33,352 bases of DNA from positions 1 through 33,352 of the forward strand of contig JAJJLU010003755.1 in NCBI GenBank assembly GCA_023807065.1. Direction: 5' to 3'. Positions 20,352 through 30,374 of this stretch are shown here, piece by piece (the first letter of the stretch is position 1; every line of letters begins with the position of its first letter). Under the pieces are notes generated by a model. It was not told where the DNA came from, ran no database searches, and was given only the letters and a program-made list of their open reading frames with translations. The translations under genes were made by a program, and so were the position numbers. The stretch is from Isotricha intestinalis. Its lineage: Eukaryota; Ciliophora; Litostomatea; Vestibuliferida; Isotrichidae.

Positions 20352-20736
20352 AATAAAAAAATTATATTTCAAATAATAGCATAATAAAATAAAAGTATGA
20401 TTAATTATTTTTTTATTTTTTAAATTAAAAAAATTTGATATATGAATGAAATAATCTATAATAAGAAATAGAATAGAAGAAAATAATTCAATAAAATAAA
20501 TATAAAATTTAATTAATTCTAATTCACAAAATATTTTCTGAATTTTATTCCAAAGAACAGAAAAAAAATAAAATATCATTATGAAAATATTAATAACATT
20601 CATAAAAAAAATAGGATGTCAATTTTTTAGTTTTTAATTAAGATAATATTTAATAATTTTAAAAATATATATCAAATGACAATGATTATAAAATATTTAA
20701 TTTCATTAAATAGTAAATTTTATCATAAAATATAAA
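20352..20736. other. Divergent promoter region
   Basis: These 385 bases separate the starts of two divergent genes. The DNA is very AT-rich with A and T runs, and no RNA gene or repeat is seen. An open frame on the minus strand joins the downstream gene, but its F/I/L/Y composition is that of untranslated AT-rich DNA. Confidence 0.5.
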
Positions 20737-22731
20737 ATGGGTTCCATGAACTGTATCGATGTTAAATTGGAAGAATCTGAACTTATCAAAGAAGAAGAAT
20801 ATGATAATTCAAAGATTTCAACTAGTGCAAGGGAGAAAAACAAAATCCAAAACAAAATATCATTAAATTCTGAAAAAGAAGATATAGAGATTTTAAATGA
20901 AATAGAAAAACAAAATCCAAATCAAAGTCAAAATCAAAGAAGTATATCTGCATTTTCGCATAATAATGAAAAAATTGGAGAAACAGTAGTAAAAATAGAA
21001 ATAGAAGAATCCAAAGAAAATGAAAATATAGGAGAATTAATATTAATTATGGATATATCTGAATCAATGGGTGAATATGTTCCTCAAATATTGACAAAAG
21101 TAATGCCAAAAGTATTAGATAAATTAAAATTTCCAGAGAAAAAAATATGTCATTTACTAACATTTTCAGATACAACAGAATATCATGGATTAACAAAAAA
21201 AGAATTTAAATCAATTGGTATTAAAGCAAAAGGTTATACTCAAATGTTAGGAGTAGTACCAAAATTAAAAGAAATTATAGCAAAAATTAATAAAAAAGAA
21301 TATATAAGTATATTATGTTTATCTGATGGAAAAGTTCATGATAGAAATGAAACAACTGAAAATTTAGGAGATTTATTAGAAGAATTATCACAAGAAAATA
21401 GAAACATTAATTCACATGTAATTAGATTTATGTCTAGAGAAGGTGCTGATCCAGATACAAGATTATTATGTTCTTTATTAAAATTTAATTTAGGTCTTCA
21501 TTCAGAAAATAATCATTTACCAATAACATTTGAACCTGAAAATGAAATAATGACTGATGAAAAAATAGACGAATTTTCAAATATTATTTCTAAACTTTTT
21601 AATATTAAAAAATCAGGATGGAAAATAATAAGTGATTCTCAAAATATGAGAATTGAACCGTTTGGAGATAAATATAAAGAATTAGAATTACCAGAAGGAA
21701 AAAGTATTCTTTTTATAGATCAAGCTTTAGAAAAATTAAATAATATAAATATATCCACTGATAGTGGTGAATCAAAATCTATTGAAACAGGAGCTAAAGT
21801 TAATCAGAAAAATATGCATGATATATATAAAGAAACTTTTAAAAAAATAATTGGAGATGTTATTAAAAATAAAGTAGAAGGAACTGAAAAAGCAATAAAA
21901 AAAAATGATGATTTAATTCAATATATGGAAATCCTAGAAAATAATACAGAAGGAGAAAAAGATGAAAATGAAAAAAAAATTTCTTCAGTTTTAAAAGAAA
22001 TTCAAAAGGATAATGAATTAACAATATTAAAAGATGAAAATAAAGTAGCAGAATTTATGGAAAAAAAAGAACAAGAATGTGAAAAGCAATTACAAAAGTT
22101 GGTTGAAAAATCAATAGAAATAAATATAAATGAAAAGGAATCAGAATTATTTTTAATTTTAGATAATTCTGAAAAAACGGATAATCATATGAATAATTTA
22201 TTAGAAAATGTTTTATATAAATCAATATTAAAAGTTGGATTTAATGATGAAGATAAAATAAAAATTTTAGGATTTTCATCTGATGATGTTGAAGAATCTG
22301 TGGTGAAAATTGAAAAATTAAAAAAACAAAAAAATATATTAATTGGAAGTGGAGAAAGAGAATTTTATGATTGTTTAAATAAGATTGCAGAAATAATAAT
22401 TAAAAACCCTACAAAAAAATATATTTTATTATTTGTTTTCACTGGTGAAATTGTTGATAAAAAAAATGTTAGAATATTAGCTTATAAAATGTTAGGTTTA
22501 AGTAGTAAAATTAGAATTAGAGCAAGAATTATTAAGTATATTATTTCAGATTCTGATTTTCCAAAAAATGAAAATGGAAATATTGATAATTCAAAAGAAG
22601 ATATTATCACTTATGGTTTAATTAAACAATTAAATACTGATGGAATTAATTCTTTGAGACCTTTAGTTTTAGATGAAAATGATAATGATTATGATAAACA
22701 AATAGAAGATGTTATAAGATTATTAAATTAA
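20737..22731 (+). CDS. Double von Willebrand factor A-domain protein, likely N-myristoylated
   Basis: The 664-residue protein starts MGSMNC, which fits N-myristoylation at Gly2 with a possible palmitoylated Cys6. The first vWA domain (about 100-290) begins ELILIMDISESMGEY and has a complete metal-ion-dependent adhesion site: Asp106, Ser108, Ser110, Thr168 (in GYTQM) and Asp197 (LSDGK). A helical linker (about 345-460) follows. The second vWA-like domain (about 465-655) has a partial site, DNS at 476-478 and FTGE near 570. Intracellular tandem vWA proteins of this type are common in protists and usually lack an assigned role; metal-dependent protein binding at a membrane is the best inference. 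The motif is read directly and the domain call is firm. Confidence 0.82.
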   Translation: MGSMNCIDVKLEESELIKEEEYDNSKISTSAREKNKIQNKISLNSEKEDIEILNEIEKQNPNQSQNQRSISAFSHNNEKIGETVVKIEIEESKENENIGELILIMDISESMGEYVPQILTKVMPKVLDKLKFPEKKICHLLTFSDTTEYHGLTKKEFKSIGIKAKGYTQMLGVVPKLKEIIAKINKKEYISILCLSDGKVHDRNETTENLGDLLEELSQENRNINSHVIRFMSREGADPDTRLLCSLLKFNLGLHSENNHLPITFEPENEIMTDEKIDEFSNIISKLFNIKKSGWKIISDSQNMRIEPFGDKYKELELPEGKSILFIDQALEKLNNINISTDSGESKSIETGAKVNQKNMHDIYKETFKKIIGDVIKNKVEGTEKAIKKNDDLIQYMEILENNTEGEKDENEKKISSVLKEIQKDNELTILKDENKVAEFMEKKEQECEKQLQKLVEKSIEININEKESELFLILDNSEKTDNHMNNLLENVLYKSILKVGFNDEDKIKILGFSSDDVEESVVKIEKLKKQKNILIGSGEREFYDCLNKIAEIIIKNPTKKYILLFVFTGEIVDKKNVRILAYKMLGLSSKIRIRARIIKYIISDSDFPKNENGNIDNSKEDIITYGLIKQLNTDGINSLRPLVLDENDNDYDKQIEDVIRLLN

Positions 22732-23124
22732 TTATTTTTATCTATTTATGATAATTTGTTTTAATTCTTTTCTAATTTTAAACTTTAAGTTTTAAAATAT
22801 ATATTTTATTTCAAAATTAATATAAAACTAATTAAACAATTCATTATTTGCTGAAAATATTAATATATTTAATTTTGAATTTCTAATAAATTTAATATTA
22901 GCATTAGGCATTTATCATAAAACTTCTAATTATTTAAAAATAAATGAGATTAAGAATAATACAGCAAGAATTCATAACTTCAAATAAAATTCTTTTATCA
23001 TTAAAAATCCTACTTATTTATTATTTAATAATTTAGAAAAATCTAAAAGTTTTTTTCATTAAAAACCGATAAAAATTTTTTATCATAAAAATTTAAAAAA
23101 TAATTTCATTAAAAATAAAACATT
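22732..23124. other. Intergenic region with possible coding remnant on plus strand
   Basis: A plus-strand frame is open from 22832 to 22984 (51 codons, including LINLILALGIYHKTSNYLKI and KNNTARIHNFK). After a TAA at 22985 it continues in the same frame for 24 codons (FIIKNPTYLLFNNLEKSKSF) to another TAA. No start codon or splice sites of the 28-34 nt type are obvious. A decayed gene fragment is possible. The right end is the leader of VPS33. Confidence 0.35.
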
Positions 23125-24993
23125 ATGGAACTTGACTTTCCATTTCCTTTAGAAACACCAACAAGCGAAGATTATGGAGATACTGATGTAATGCTTTTAA
23201 AAAGTTATTATTTAGATTCTTTTAAAAAATTATTAAATTCTTTTGGAAAGCAAAAAAATTTTAAAATTTTTTGTGATGGACCTTCTTTACAATTATTATC
23301 ATATTTAACATCAGATTTTAATATAGGTGATAAAAAAAGAATAGAAAAATTTGAATTAAATTATGAAGTTTTAACAAAATCATATAATTTTAATCCTAAT
23401 GATATTCCAATTTTTTTTATAAGGCCATTAATTCAATATATAGAAATAGGAATAAATTTTTATTATAAATACAAAGACAAAATGAATTTGTCTGTTTTAG
23501 AAATAGTATTTATTCCAAATCAAAATTATGAAATAACACAACATTTAAGATCAATTGAAGTAAATGATATATTTCACATTCAAAATTTTTACATTGACTT
23601 AATTCCACTTGATAATGATTTAATAACTTTATCTCAAAATTCATCATTAAATGATTTATTTTTAGATAATAATAATACAATATTAAATTTCTTTGCGGAA
23701 TCAATAGTAAAATTAGAATCATGTTTTGGGAAAATTCAATCATATTATTTAATAGGTGAAAAAAGTCAAATATTAAAATCATTAATAGAAAAAAATGAAG
23801 AAGAAGATAATTTAAATCCAAACATAGGTCAAATATATTCAAGTATAATAATAGATCGTTCATGTGATTTTATAACTCCTTTGTGTACAAATTATACTTT
23901 TGAAGGAGCTTTTGATGAATATTTTGGTCTTACTTATGGTAAATTAAATTCTAAGGAAAATTTATTAAAAGAAGGATTTAAAAAAGGACAAGAACCTCAA
24001 AATTTTAATATTAATGAAGGGCCTTTTACTCTTTGTTATCCTCAAATTAGATCTATGCATTTAATACATGCTAATATATATATTGATAAAAAATTAAAAT
24101 ATATTTTTGAAATTATGCAAAAAGGAAAAAATTTAAATGAAATAAATGGTTTAAGAGAATTTCAAAAATTAAATCTTAAACAAGTTATAAGAGAAAAAGA
24201 TTCTGTAAATATGTGTTTTAATATAGCAAATTATATAGATAAACAAAGGAAAAATTATAAAGAATTAACATTAATAGAAAAAGAACAAATTTTACTTGTT
24301 GGTCAATTACCAATTTCTTTACATGATATATATGATGAAATGATTGCAGAAAAAAAAGATATATATGAATTATTAAGATATATGATTTTAGAAAATTTTA
24401 CTCAAGAAGGAATAATAAATTATAAAGAATTAAAAAGAGATATTATAAATGTTTATGGATTTGAAAAAATATTTTTGTTAAATAATTTAGAAAGAATAAA
24501 ATGGTTAAAAGAAAAATCAACTTCAGTTTTTAGTAAAATAAAAACAGGATACTATAATAATATGGTAAATAAATTTCAATTAATAAGTGAACATTTTACG
24601 TTTAATAAAATAGAAGATTGTTCTTATACTCTAGGAGGATTTTGTCCTTTTACTTTAAAATTAATTGAATCTTTTATTAATGGAGGTTGGAAAAATATTA
24701 ATGAAGGATTAAAAAGTTTAAATATATTTTATCAATATCCTCAAAATGAAAATGAATTAATTAAAAAAGAAAAAAATATTGTTTTTATCTTTTTTATTGG
24801 AGGAGTTACTTATACTGAAATTGCTGGAATTAGATTTTTAAATATGATTCATAAAGATTTAAAATTCATTATTGTCACCACAAATATTCTCAATCAAAAA
24901 AATACCATTTCACAATTTGATAATAATTTAAATATTACTTTTTCTATTAAGAAATTTTATCAAGATTATGAAAAAGAAAAAAATAAGAAATAA
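23125..24993 (+). CDS. VPS33: VPS33, Sec1/Munc18-family subunit of HOPS/CORVET
   Basis: The 622-residue protein matches the Sec1/Munc18 family throughout and is close to the usual VPS33 length of about 600. Diagnostic segments are IIIDRSCDFITPLCTNYTFE (about 241-260), followed by AFDEYFGL. The helical region DIYELLRYMILENFTQEG is followed by VYGFEKIFLLNNLE, equivalent to the TYGYEHILTLNNLE block of VPS33. Near the C-terminus is FFIGGVTYTEIAGIRFL, matching the family's FLGGVTFAEIAALRFL. VPS33 chaperones SNARE assembly during endosome and lysosome/vacuole fusion as part of the HOPS and CORVET tethers. The ATG at 23125 is the first in frame and gives the expected N-terminus. The gene is convergent with VPS50, 85 bases apart. 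Confidence 0.92.
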   Translation: MELDFPFPLETPTSEDYGDTDVMLLKSYYLDSFKKLLNSFGKQKNFKIFCDGPSLQLLSYLTSDFNIGDKKRIEKFELNYEVLTKSYNFNPNDIPIFFIRPLIQYIEIGINFYYKYKDKMNLSVLEIVFIPNQNYEITQHLRSIEVNDIFHIQNFYIDLIPLDNDLITLSQNSSLNDLFLDNNNTILNFFAESIVKLESCFGKIQSYYLIGEKSQILKSLIEKNEEEDNLNPNIGQIYSSIIIDRSCDFITPLCTNYTFEGAFDEYFGLTYGKLNSKENLLKEGFKKGQEPQNFNINEGPFTLCYPQIRSMHLIHANIYIDKKLKYIFEIMQKGKNLNEINGLREFQKLNLKQVIREKDSVNMCFNIANYIDKQRKNYKELTLIEKEQILLVGQLPISLHDIYDEMIAEKKDIYELLRYMILENFTQEGIINYKELKRDIINVYGFEKIFLLNNLERIKWLKEKSTSVFSKIKTGYYNNMVNKFQLISEHFTFNKIEDCSYTLGGFCPFTLKLIESFINGGWKNINEGLKSLNIFYQYPQNENELIKKEKNIVFIFFIGGVTYTEIAGIRFLNMIHKDLKFIIVTTNILNQKNTISQFDNNLNITFSIKKFYQDYEKEKNKK

Positions 24994-25078
24994 ATATTAT
25001 TTAAATTATTTATTAAGAAATTTTATTTATTAGAAAGTAAAAATTCTATTATTAAGAAGTTTTATTGTGATAATTTTA

Positions 25079-28054
25079 TTATTTTTTATTACTAAAATTA
25101 TTTAATAAATCATCATTTATTTCTAGTAATAAATCAAGATAAATATCATCAACTTTTTTTTTAAAAATATCTTTTTCTCTGTTTCCTAATTTTTCAAAAT
25201 ATTCTCCTTTCCAAAGAATACAAGACATATATTTATAATCTAATTTAGTTTCTTTAATATATTGAATTAAATCATCTTCATTAGAATACCAAGAATTTAA
25301 AAACAAAGATAACTCACTGAAATTATCTTCAATCTTAATTTTCTTTTTATATTCTTTGAACTTTTCATCTAATTTCATTTTTAAAATTTTAATATCTTTC
25401 AAGAAAAAACTTCTTCCAGTAGAATTAATATTTTTAATTAAGCAAATAGAAATTTGTAAATTTTCAACAATGAATTTAATTACAATATCAAAGAATCTTA
25501 ATTGAGATTGTATAGTAAGAGAACCACCAGAAAGTGAATTTAATTTATCATATTTTTCATACATTTCATCAATTAAAGAATTAATGAAAGGAGAAGCTTC
25601 TGAAAAATCTAAATTATCATCTTCTGTTAAAAACCACTTTTGATTATTCATTTTTTGTAATATTGGTTCCATTTTAAATATATTGTAACATAAAGGTTTA
25701 TATAAAAATAATCTTATTTCTTCTATTGATTTTTTATATAGTAAAAATTTCTCATCTAAAAATTTCTTCTGTTCTTCATTTTCATTTAATAAAGTTATTC
25801 TTAATTTTTTTATATATCTATAAACTGAAATTATACTTTCTACAATAATTATAGTTTCTATTAATAAAGTATAAACATTATTTGGACTTAATGTTATATC
25901 CGGATTTAATTTTGGAAAATAAACACTTTTTGAATCTTGTTCATCTAAATTATTATTATTTAAAAAATCTACTTTTCCATCTGAATATAAATTATTTAAA
26001 TTATCTCTTGTTATTAAAAATAATAATCTCATATGTTTAAAGGATTCTAAAAATAAAGCAAAAGGAAAAGTTTCTGTTAAGTTATTATTTTTTTTTACAT
26101 CTTCAATATTTATTAATTGAAAAACTTGTGCTAAATAAAATTTTTTTAACATTAATAAATTTACTGAACTTAAAATAAAATAATCTCCTAAATTAAATAA
26201 TTGAACGAATAAATCATATGAAATTGATTCAAATAAAATAACATCATCAATAATTTCTTTATATGATTTTAAAACAGAATAAGAAGAAGTACTTATAATA
26301 GTTTTAGAATTATCAATTTTTTTAGATAAAATTTGAATATCAATTTCTTCTTTATTATATTTAGGAGAAAAAAAGTTTTCTAATTGATCACTCATTTTAA
26401 TAAATAATGCGTTAACATCTTCATATTTAGAATGAGAATTTTTTTTAATATCTTTAATATAATCAACAGCTTCTTGATTAAACACAGTTAAATATTTTTT
26501 AAAATATAATGGAATTGTATTTTTTATATCTGAAAATATTTCATTGTCATCTTGTAAAGCAAGTCTTTTCCAGTTATCTCCTTCTAATAAAATTCCTGTT
26601 TTTCTTATATGAATTTTTATTATTGAATTTGATTGAAATGTTATTAATTCTATTAATAATTTTTTTATATAAATACTCTCTGAAATTTCAAATTCTTTTT
26701 TCAAACATTCTGAAAATATATTTATTAAACATATTAACATATAAAACCATTTTTTATTTGAAAATGAATTATTTTTTATATTTGGAATATCATAAAATAA
26801 AATGGAAATTATTTTTGATATTTTTTTCTCAAAAATATTAAAAAATACTTCTCTTTTTTCATAAAGAATTTTTTGAGCTTCTGAATTATTATTATTATTC
26901 ATATAAAAATTATAATTTTCTGCTAATGGTAATAATGATTTTAAGAATATAGGAATACATTTAAAAAATTGATTTTCTTTGATCGAATAATTTTTAAATA
27001 AAGAAAATTTATCATCATTTAAATTATTCATTATATTTTCTTTAGTAAAAGGTAAAATTTTTTCTTTTGATATTTTTAAAATATTATCTCTTAAAATTTT
27101 TTTTAAACTTTTAATAAATTCTTCTTTTATTTCTTTATCTTGAGAATTTTTCACAGTTTTAAATAAATTATATATATCATTAATATCTGATTTTTTTTCA
27201 GTGAAAATATTTTGATATTCATCGTTAAAACTATTTTTTACTTTTTCTATTTTTTGATTTATTTTATCAATAATTGCATTCGTTATTAATATTTTCCTTC
27301 TTTTAATTAATTGATTTGTTGAAGAAAAAATCGAAATTTCATTTTGAATTTCTTTAAATTTTGTAAATAATTGAGAAAATAATTTTTTCTTTTTTAAATC
27401 TTTTGATAATTTTATTTGTTTTACCCAATTTAATAAATTTTCTTCTAAGAATTTTTTTAATAAATTTAAATTTTTCATTTTTTCCTTTTTAATTCCTATT
27501 TTTAAAGTAATTAATAAATAATGTTCTTTAATTCTTTTCAATTTTTCTCTCATTTTTTTACTATGTTCATATCCTTCAATTAATAAATGTTCACTTCTTT
27601 TTAATTTTCTTAAATTATTCACTAAAAAATTAAATTTGAATAAATATAATTTTACTTATCATTTCGAAATTATCTTTAACAAGAAAATTCAAATAAGTCT
27701 CAATAACTTTTTTTTTAATTTCCATAATTTCTTTTGTTTCTAAAATATACATTGTAGTTGATTCTTCATCAAAAATATCTTTAATAGGATTTAATTTAGC
27801 AACTAATAAACTTTGATCAAATTGATCTTTTCTATATGCATTTTCAACTAAATTAAGAGGATCCTAATTAATATATATATCAATAAAAAATATACATCAC
27901 AATTATTTTTTGTTATTTCATTTAATAATATTTGCTTTTTTTTCCTATCATCTACCATAATTAATTGTCTGTGTTTATTCCATGATACTTCTATTTCTGA
28001 ATTTGATGCTTCTTTTAAAGATTTTACGTATTTTATCCATGGTTTATTTTCCAT
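25079..28054 (-). CDS. VPS50: VPS50/syndetin, EARP complex subunit (three exons)
   Basis: Exons are 28054-27896, 27863-27656 and 27621-25079. Splicing two micro-introns gives 969 residues, close to the ~960 of animal syndetin; without splicing, the first part would look like a separate small gene and the last exon would begin with GTG. The N-terminal DPLNLVENAY and the following helices match the start of syndetin's VPS54_N region. SSYSVLKSYKEIIDDVILFE resembles its middle domain. The C-terminus has GRSFFLKDIKILKMKLDEKF and then WYSNEDDLIQYIKETK, matching the GRALMQLDFQQFLMKLE...YYLTENDMERWIKEH end of syndetin. EARP (VPS50-51-52-53) tethers vesicles for recycling from endosomes. All Trp codons I checked are TGG, supporting the standard code. 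Confidence 0.88.
27622..27655 (-). other. 34-nt spliceosomal intron (VPS50 intron 2)
   Basis: The minus-strand sequence begins GTAAAATTAT and ends ATTTTTTAG, in phase 1. Removal joins DNFEMI to NNLRKLKR with an ATG codon formed across the junction, and merges two frames that otherwise are separated by a stop at 27630-27632. The joined protein has syndetin length and order. Confidence 0.85.
27864..27895 (-). other. 32-nt spliceosomal intron (VPS50 intron 1)
   Basis: The minus-strand sequence begins GTATATTTTT and ends ATTAATTAG, in phase 0. It joins ...TKNNCD to DPLNLVENAY. The unspliced reading would continue as a hydrophobic tail from the intron and stop soon after. Confidence 0.85.
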
Positions 28055-28371
28055 AATAAAAAAAAAAAAGAATAAATTAATATCAATTAAAAAAAATAAA
28101 TTATTATTTAATTTCATAAAAAATAATTAAACACAACAATAAATAATGCAAGTTAATTTCTCAGTTCCTTTCTATTTTAATTTAAGAATAAAATTCCTTC
28201 TATCAGAAGAGAAATTATAAAATAATATCAATTTCATTAATTTGATGAATTAAAAATTATTATAAATAAATAAATTATATATTAAATAATATATATAAAA
28301 AATTAAAATTAATAATTAAGAATATTCTGGAATAAAATTTAAATGAAAAAAACATAAAAAAAATAAATAAA
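28055..28371. other. Bidirectional promoter region between VPS50 and DNAAF3-like gene
   Basis: The 317-base spacer between two divergent starts contains A and T runs and no gene. An in-frame codon run upstream of the VPS50 ATG (an F-rich stretch) is leader, not protein. Any shared regulatory elements cannot be recognised from the sequence alone. Confidence 0.5.
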
Positions 28372-30123
28372 ATGGATCTTTTAAATTCATTAGGTTTTGT
28401 AAATTTTTGGGGAGTAACACCATTTATGAATTTATTTGAAACAGAATATGAAATAATAAAAAATCCAAAAACAAAAGAAGTAAATGTATTAATATCAAAT
28501 AGTAATGACATTCATCATTTTCTTTATACAATATATAAATTATTCATATCTCAAAAAGAGGAAAAAATAAAATATCCATTAATAAATTTTTACATTCATG
28601 AAGATCACAGAGAAAATTTATGTCGATTTCTCTTATTTATTCACTTAATAACAGATAGAACAAAAAGTATAATTGAAAGAGTAGAAATGTTCATGGAAAT
28701 ATATGGTAATACATTATTACCATCAAGAACAATAGATTACATAAATATAGTATATAAACAATTAATAAATTTTATATGTAAAGATAATAGAGTAAATTTA
28801 ATATATCAAAATTTATTTAATTTCTCATGTTTAACACATAAAGAAATAGATGAAATGTGTGAAATATTTTCATCATACGATTCAAAAATTCCATATGACA
28901 TTGAAAAATATAGAAATGATAGAGTAAGATATTCATTAAAAGATAGATATGATTATCGTAAAAATATGTATGATTGGGATTATAATATGAATATGCAGAA
29001 ATTTGCTCCAATAGTTAGATTACAATATTATATGTATTGGAGAGAAAATGGAATAGCGTTTGTAATGAGATTAAATCAATATAAATTTCCGAATAGAACA
29101 TTAGCAAATTATATTGAAGGAAGATCAAAAAAAACAACTGATTCATGTATGGTAAGAGGATTTTGGGGTGATATTGTTAATTCTCCTTATATTAGTTATG
29201 GACTATCTCTTGATACAAGAGATGAAATCACTTATTTTTATGCTAATAATAAAATACAATATACTAGAGACTCTCAAGATGTTACTGAATATAATTTAGT
29301 CAAATTCCTTTTAAGATTAGATCATAATGAAAAATATGATTTCATGCAAAGAGAAAAAGAAAAAGAAAAAGAAAGAGAAGAAAGAAGAAAAAAAGAAGAA
29401 GAAGAAAGAGAAAGAAAAGAAAATGAAAAAAAAGAAAATGAAAAAAAGAAAAATGAAAAATTAGAAGAAATTAAAGAAGAAGAAAATGATGAAAATGAAA
29501 TAAATACAGATTCATTAGAAACAAAAAAGAAAAAAGAAGAAGAAAAAAATAAAAAAAAAGATAAAAATGAAGAAATAAAGAAAATAACAGAAAAAGCATT
29601 TTCAGAACTATCACTTCAAGATTTAAAAGAAATAAATAAAACAACAGAAGAAAATATGATAGAATCTCAAAAAGATAATAATGAAAATAAATATGATCCA
29701 AATGAATTAATTCAAGCTTTTAGAGAAGTAAATTTTAAAATTTATTTTGTAAGCGGAGAAATAGAAAAAAGTATTTATAGAAAAAAAAAATTCAAAAATT
29801 TCTTTGATATTATTTTATATGGATTTCATGCTTCAAGTAAATTTAAAGAAACTCAAAAACAAATTTTAAAAAATAATACAAGAATTTTATTTGAAACTAA
29901 TTCTCATATGACTTCTTTTACTGAAAATCAAAGAAAAGAATTTAATAAAAAATTAATTGAAATGTGTAAAAATATTGGTTTTATTTTGGATGATACTACT
30001 TTAAAATTTATGTATCAATTTAAATTAAATCCTAATCCTAATAAAAATGAAGAAGAAAAAAAAGAAGATGAAATTTCTACTTCTAATACTTCTATTTCGG
30101 AAAATGAAAAAAATAAAAATTAG
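28372..30123 (+). CDS. DNAAF3: Dynein axonemal assembly factor 3-like (DNAAF3/PF22)
   Basis: The 583-residue protein begins GFVNFWGVTPFMNLF and has NVLISNSNDIHHFLYTIYK, matching the N-terminal DUF4470 methyltransferase-like fold of DNAAF3. FYIHEDHRENLCRFLLFIHL and MEIYGNTLLPSRT follow, as in the family. The DUF4471 region holds DRYDYRKNMYDWDYNMNM and YWRENGIAF, both strongly conserved in DNAAF3. Residues about 328-440 are a Glu/Lys/Arg-rich low-complexity insert, after which the fold resumes with KIYFVSGEIEKSIYRKKKF and the Rossmann-like tail. DNAAF3 is needed for cytoplasmic preassembly of axonemal dynein arms, so the organism builds motile cilia. The stop is TAG. The ATG sits in the common A-rich context. 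Charged C-terminal tail of about 35 residues. Confidence 0.88.
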   Translation: MDLLNSLGFVNFWGVTPFMNLFETEYEIIKNPKTKEVNVLISNSNDIHHFLYTIYKLFISQKEEKIKYPLINFYIHEDHRENLCRFLLFIHLITDRTKSIIERVEMFMEIYGNTLLPSRTIDYINIVYKQLINFICKDNRVNLIYQNLFNFSCLTHKEIDEMCEIFSSYDSKIPYDIEKYRNDRVRYSLKDRYDYRKNMYDWDYNMNMQKFAPIVRLQYYMYWRENGIAFVMRLNQYKFPNRTLANYIEGRSKKTTDSCMVRGFWGDIVNSPYISYGLSLDTRDEITYFYANNKIQYTRDSQDVTEYNLVKFLLRLDHNEKYDFMQREKEKEKEREERRKKEEEERERKENEKKENEKKKNEKLEEIKEEENDENEINTDSLETKKKKEEEKNKKKDKNEEIKKITEKAFSELSLQDLKEINKTTEENMIESQKDNNENKYDPNELIQAFREVNFKIYFVSGEIEKSIYRKKKFKNFFDIILYGFHASSKFKETQKQILKNNTRILFETNSHMTSFTENQRKEFNKKLIEMCKNIGFILDDTTLKFMYQFKLNPNPNKNEEEKKEDEISTSNTSISENEKNKN

Positions 30124-30374
30124 AAAAAATATAAATTTAAATATTTTTACAAATTTTAAACAAATTTTTTAAATTCAAATAATCACTATATAATTTTGTT
30201 GTAATTAAAAACTTTAATTTTTATAAATAATTTTCAAACCAAATGTAATAATGTTTGAAGAATCTAAATTAATTTAATCTTTATTTACAAATATACCAAT
30301 ATAAAATTAATCCGATTAAAGAATAAATTAATATACCAGATATGAAGAATAAGAAGCAATAATTACTAATAAAT
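30124..30374. other. AT-rich spacer
   Basis: A 3' spacer between the convergent DNAAF3-like gene and the PUF fragment. I see no gene, RNA or repeat. Confidence 0.5.

Noticed and set aside
20352..20603. 84-codon N-terminal extension of the 18207-20351 coiled-coil gene
   Set aside because: F/I/L/Y-rich composition of untranslated AT-rich DNA, ending exactly where the helical, charged protein begins with its own ATG.
27630..28054. Separate small gene upstream of VPS50
   Set aside because: Its two exons supply the missing N-terminus of syndetin, and a 34-nt intron joins it in frame to the rest, restoring normal family length.
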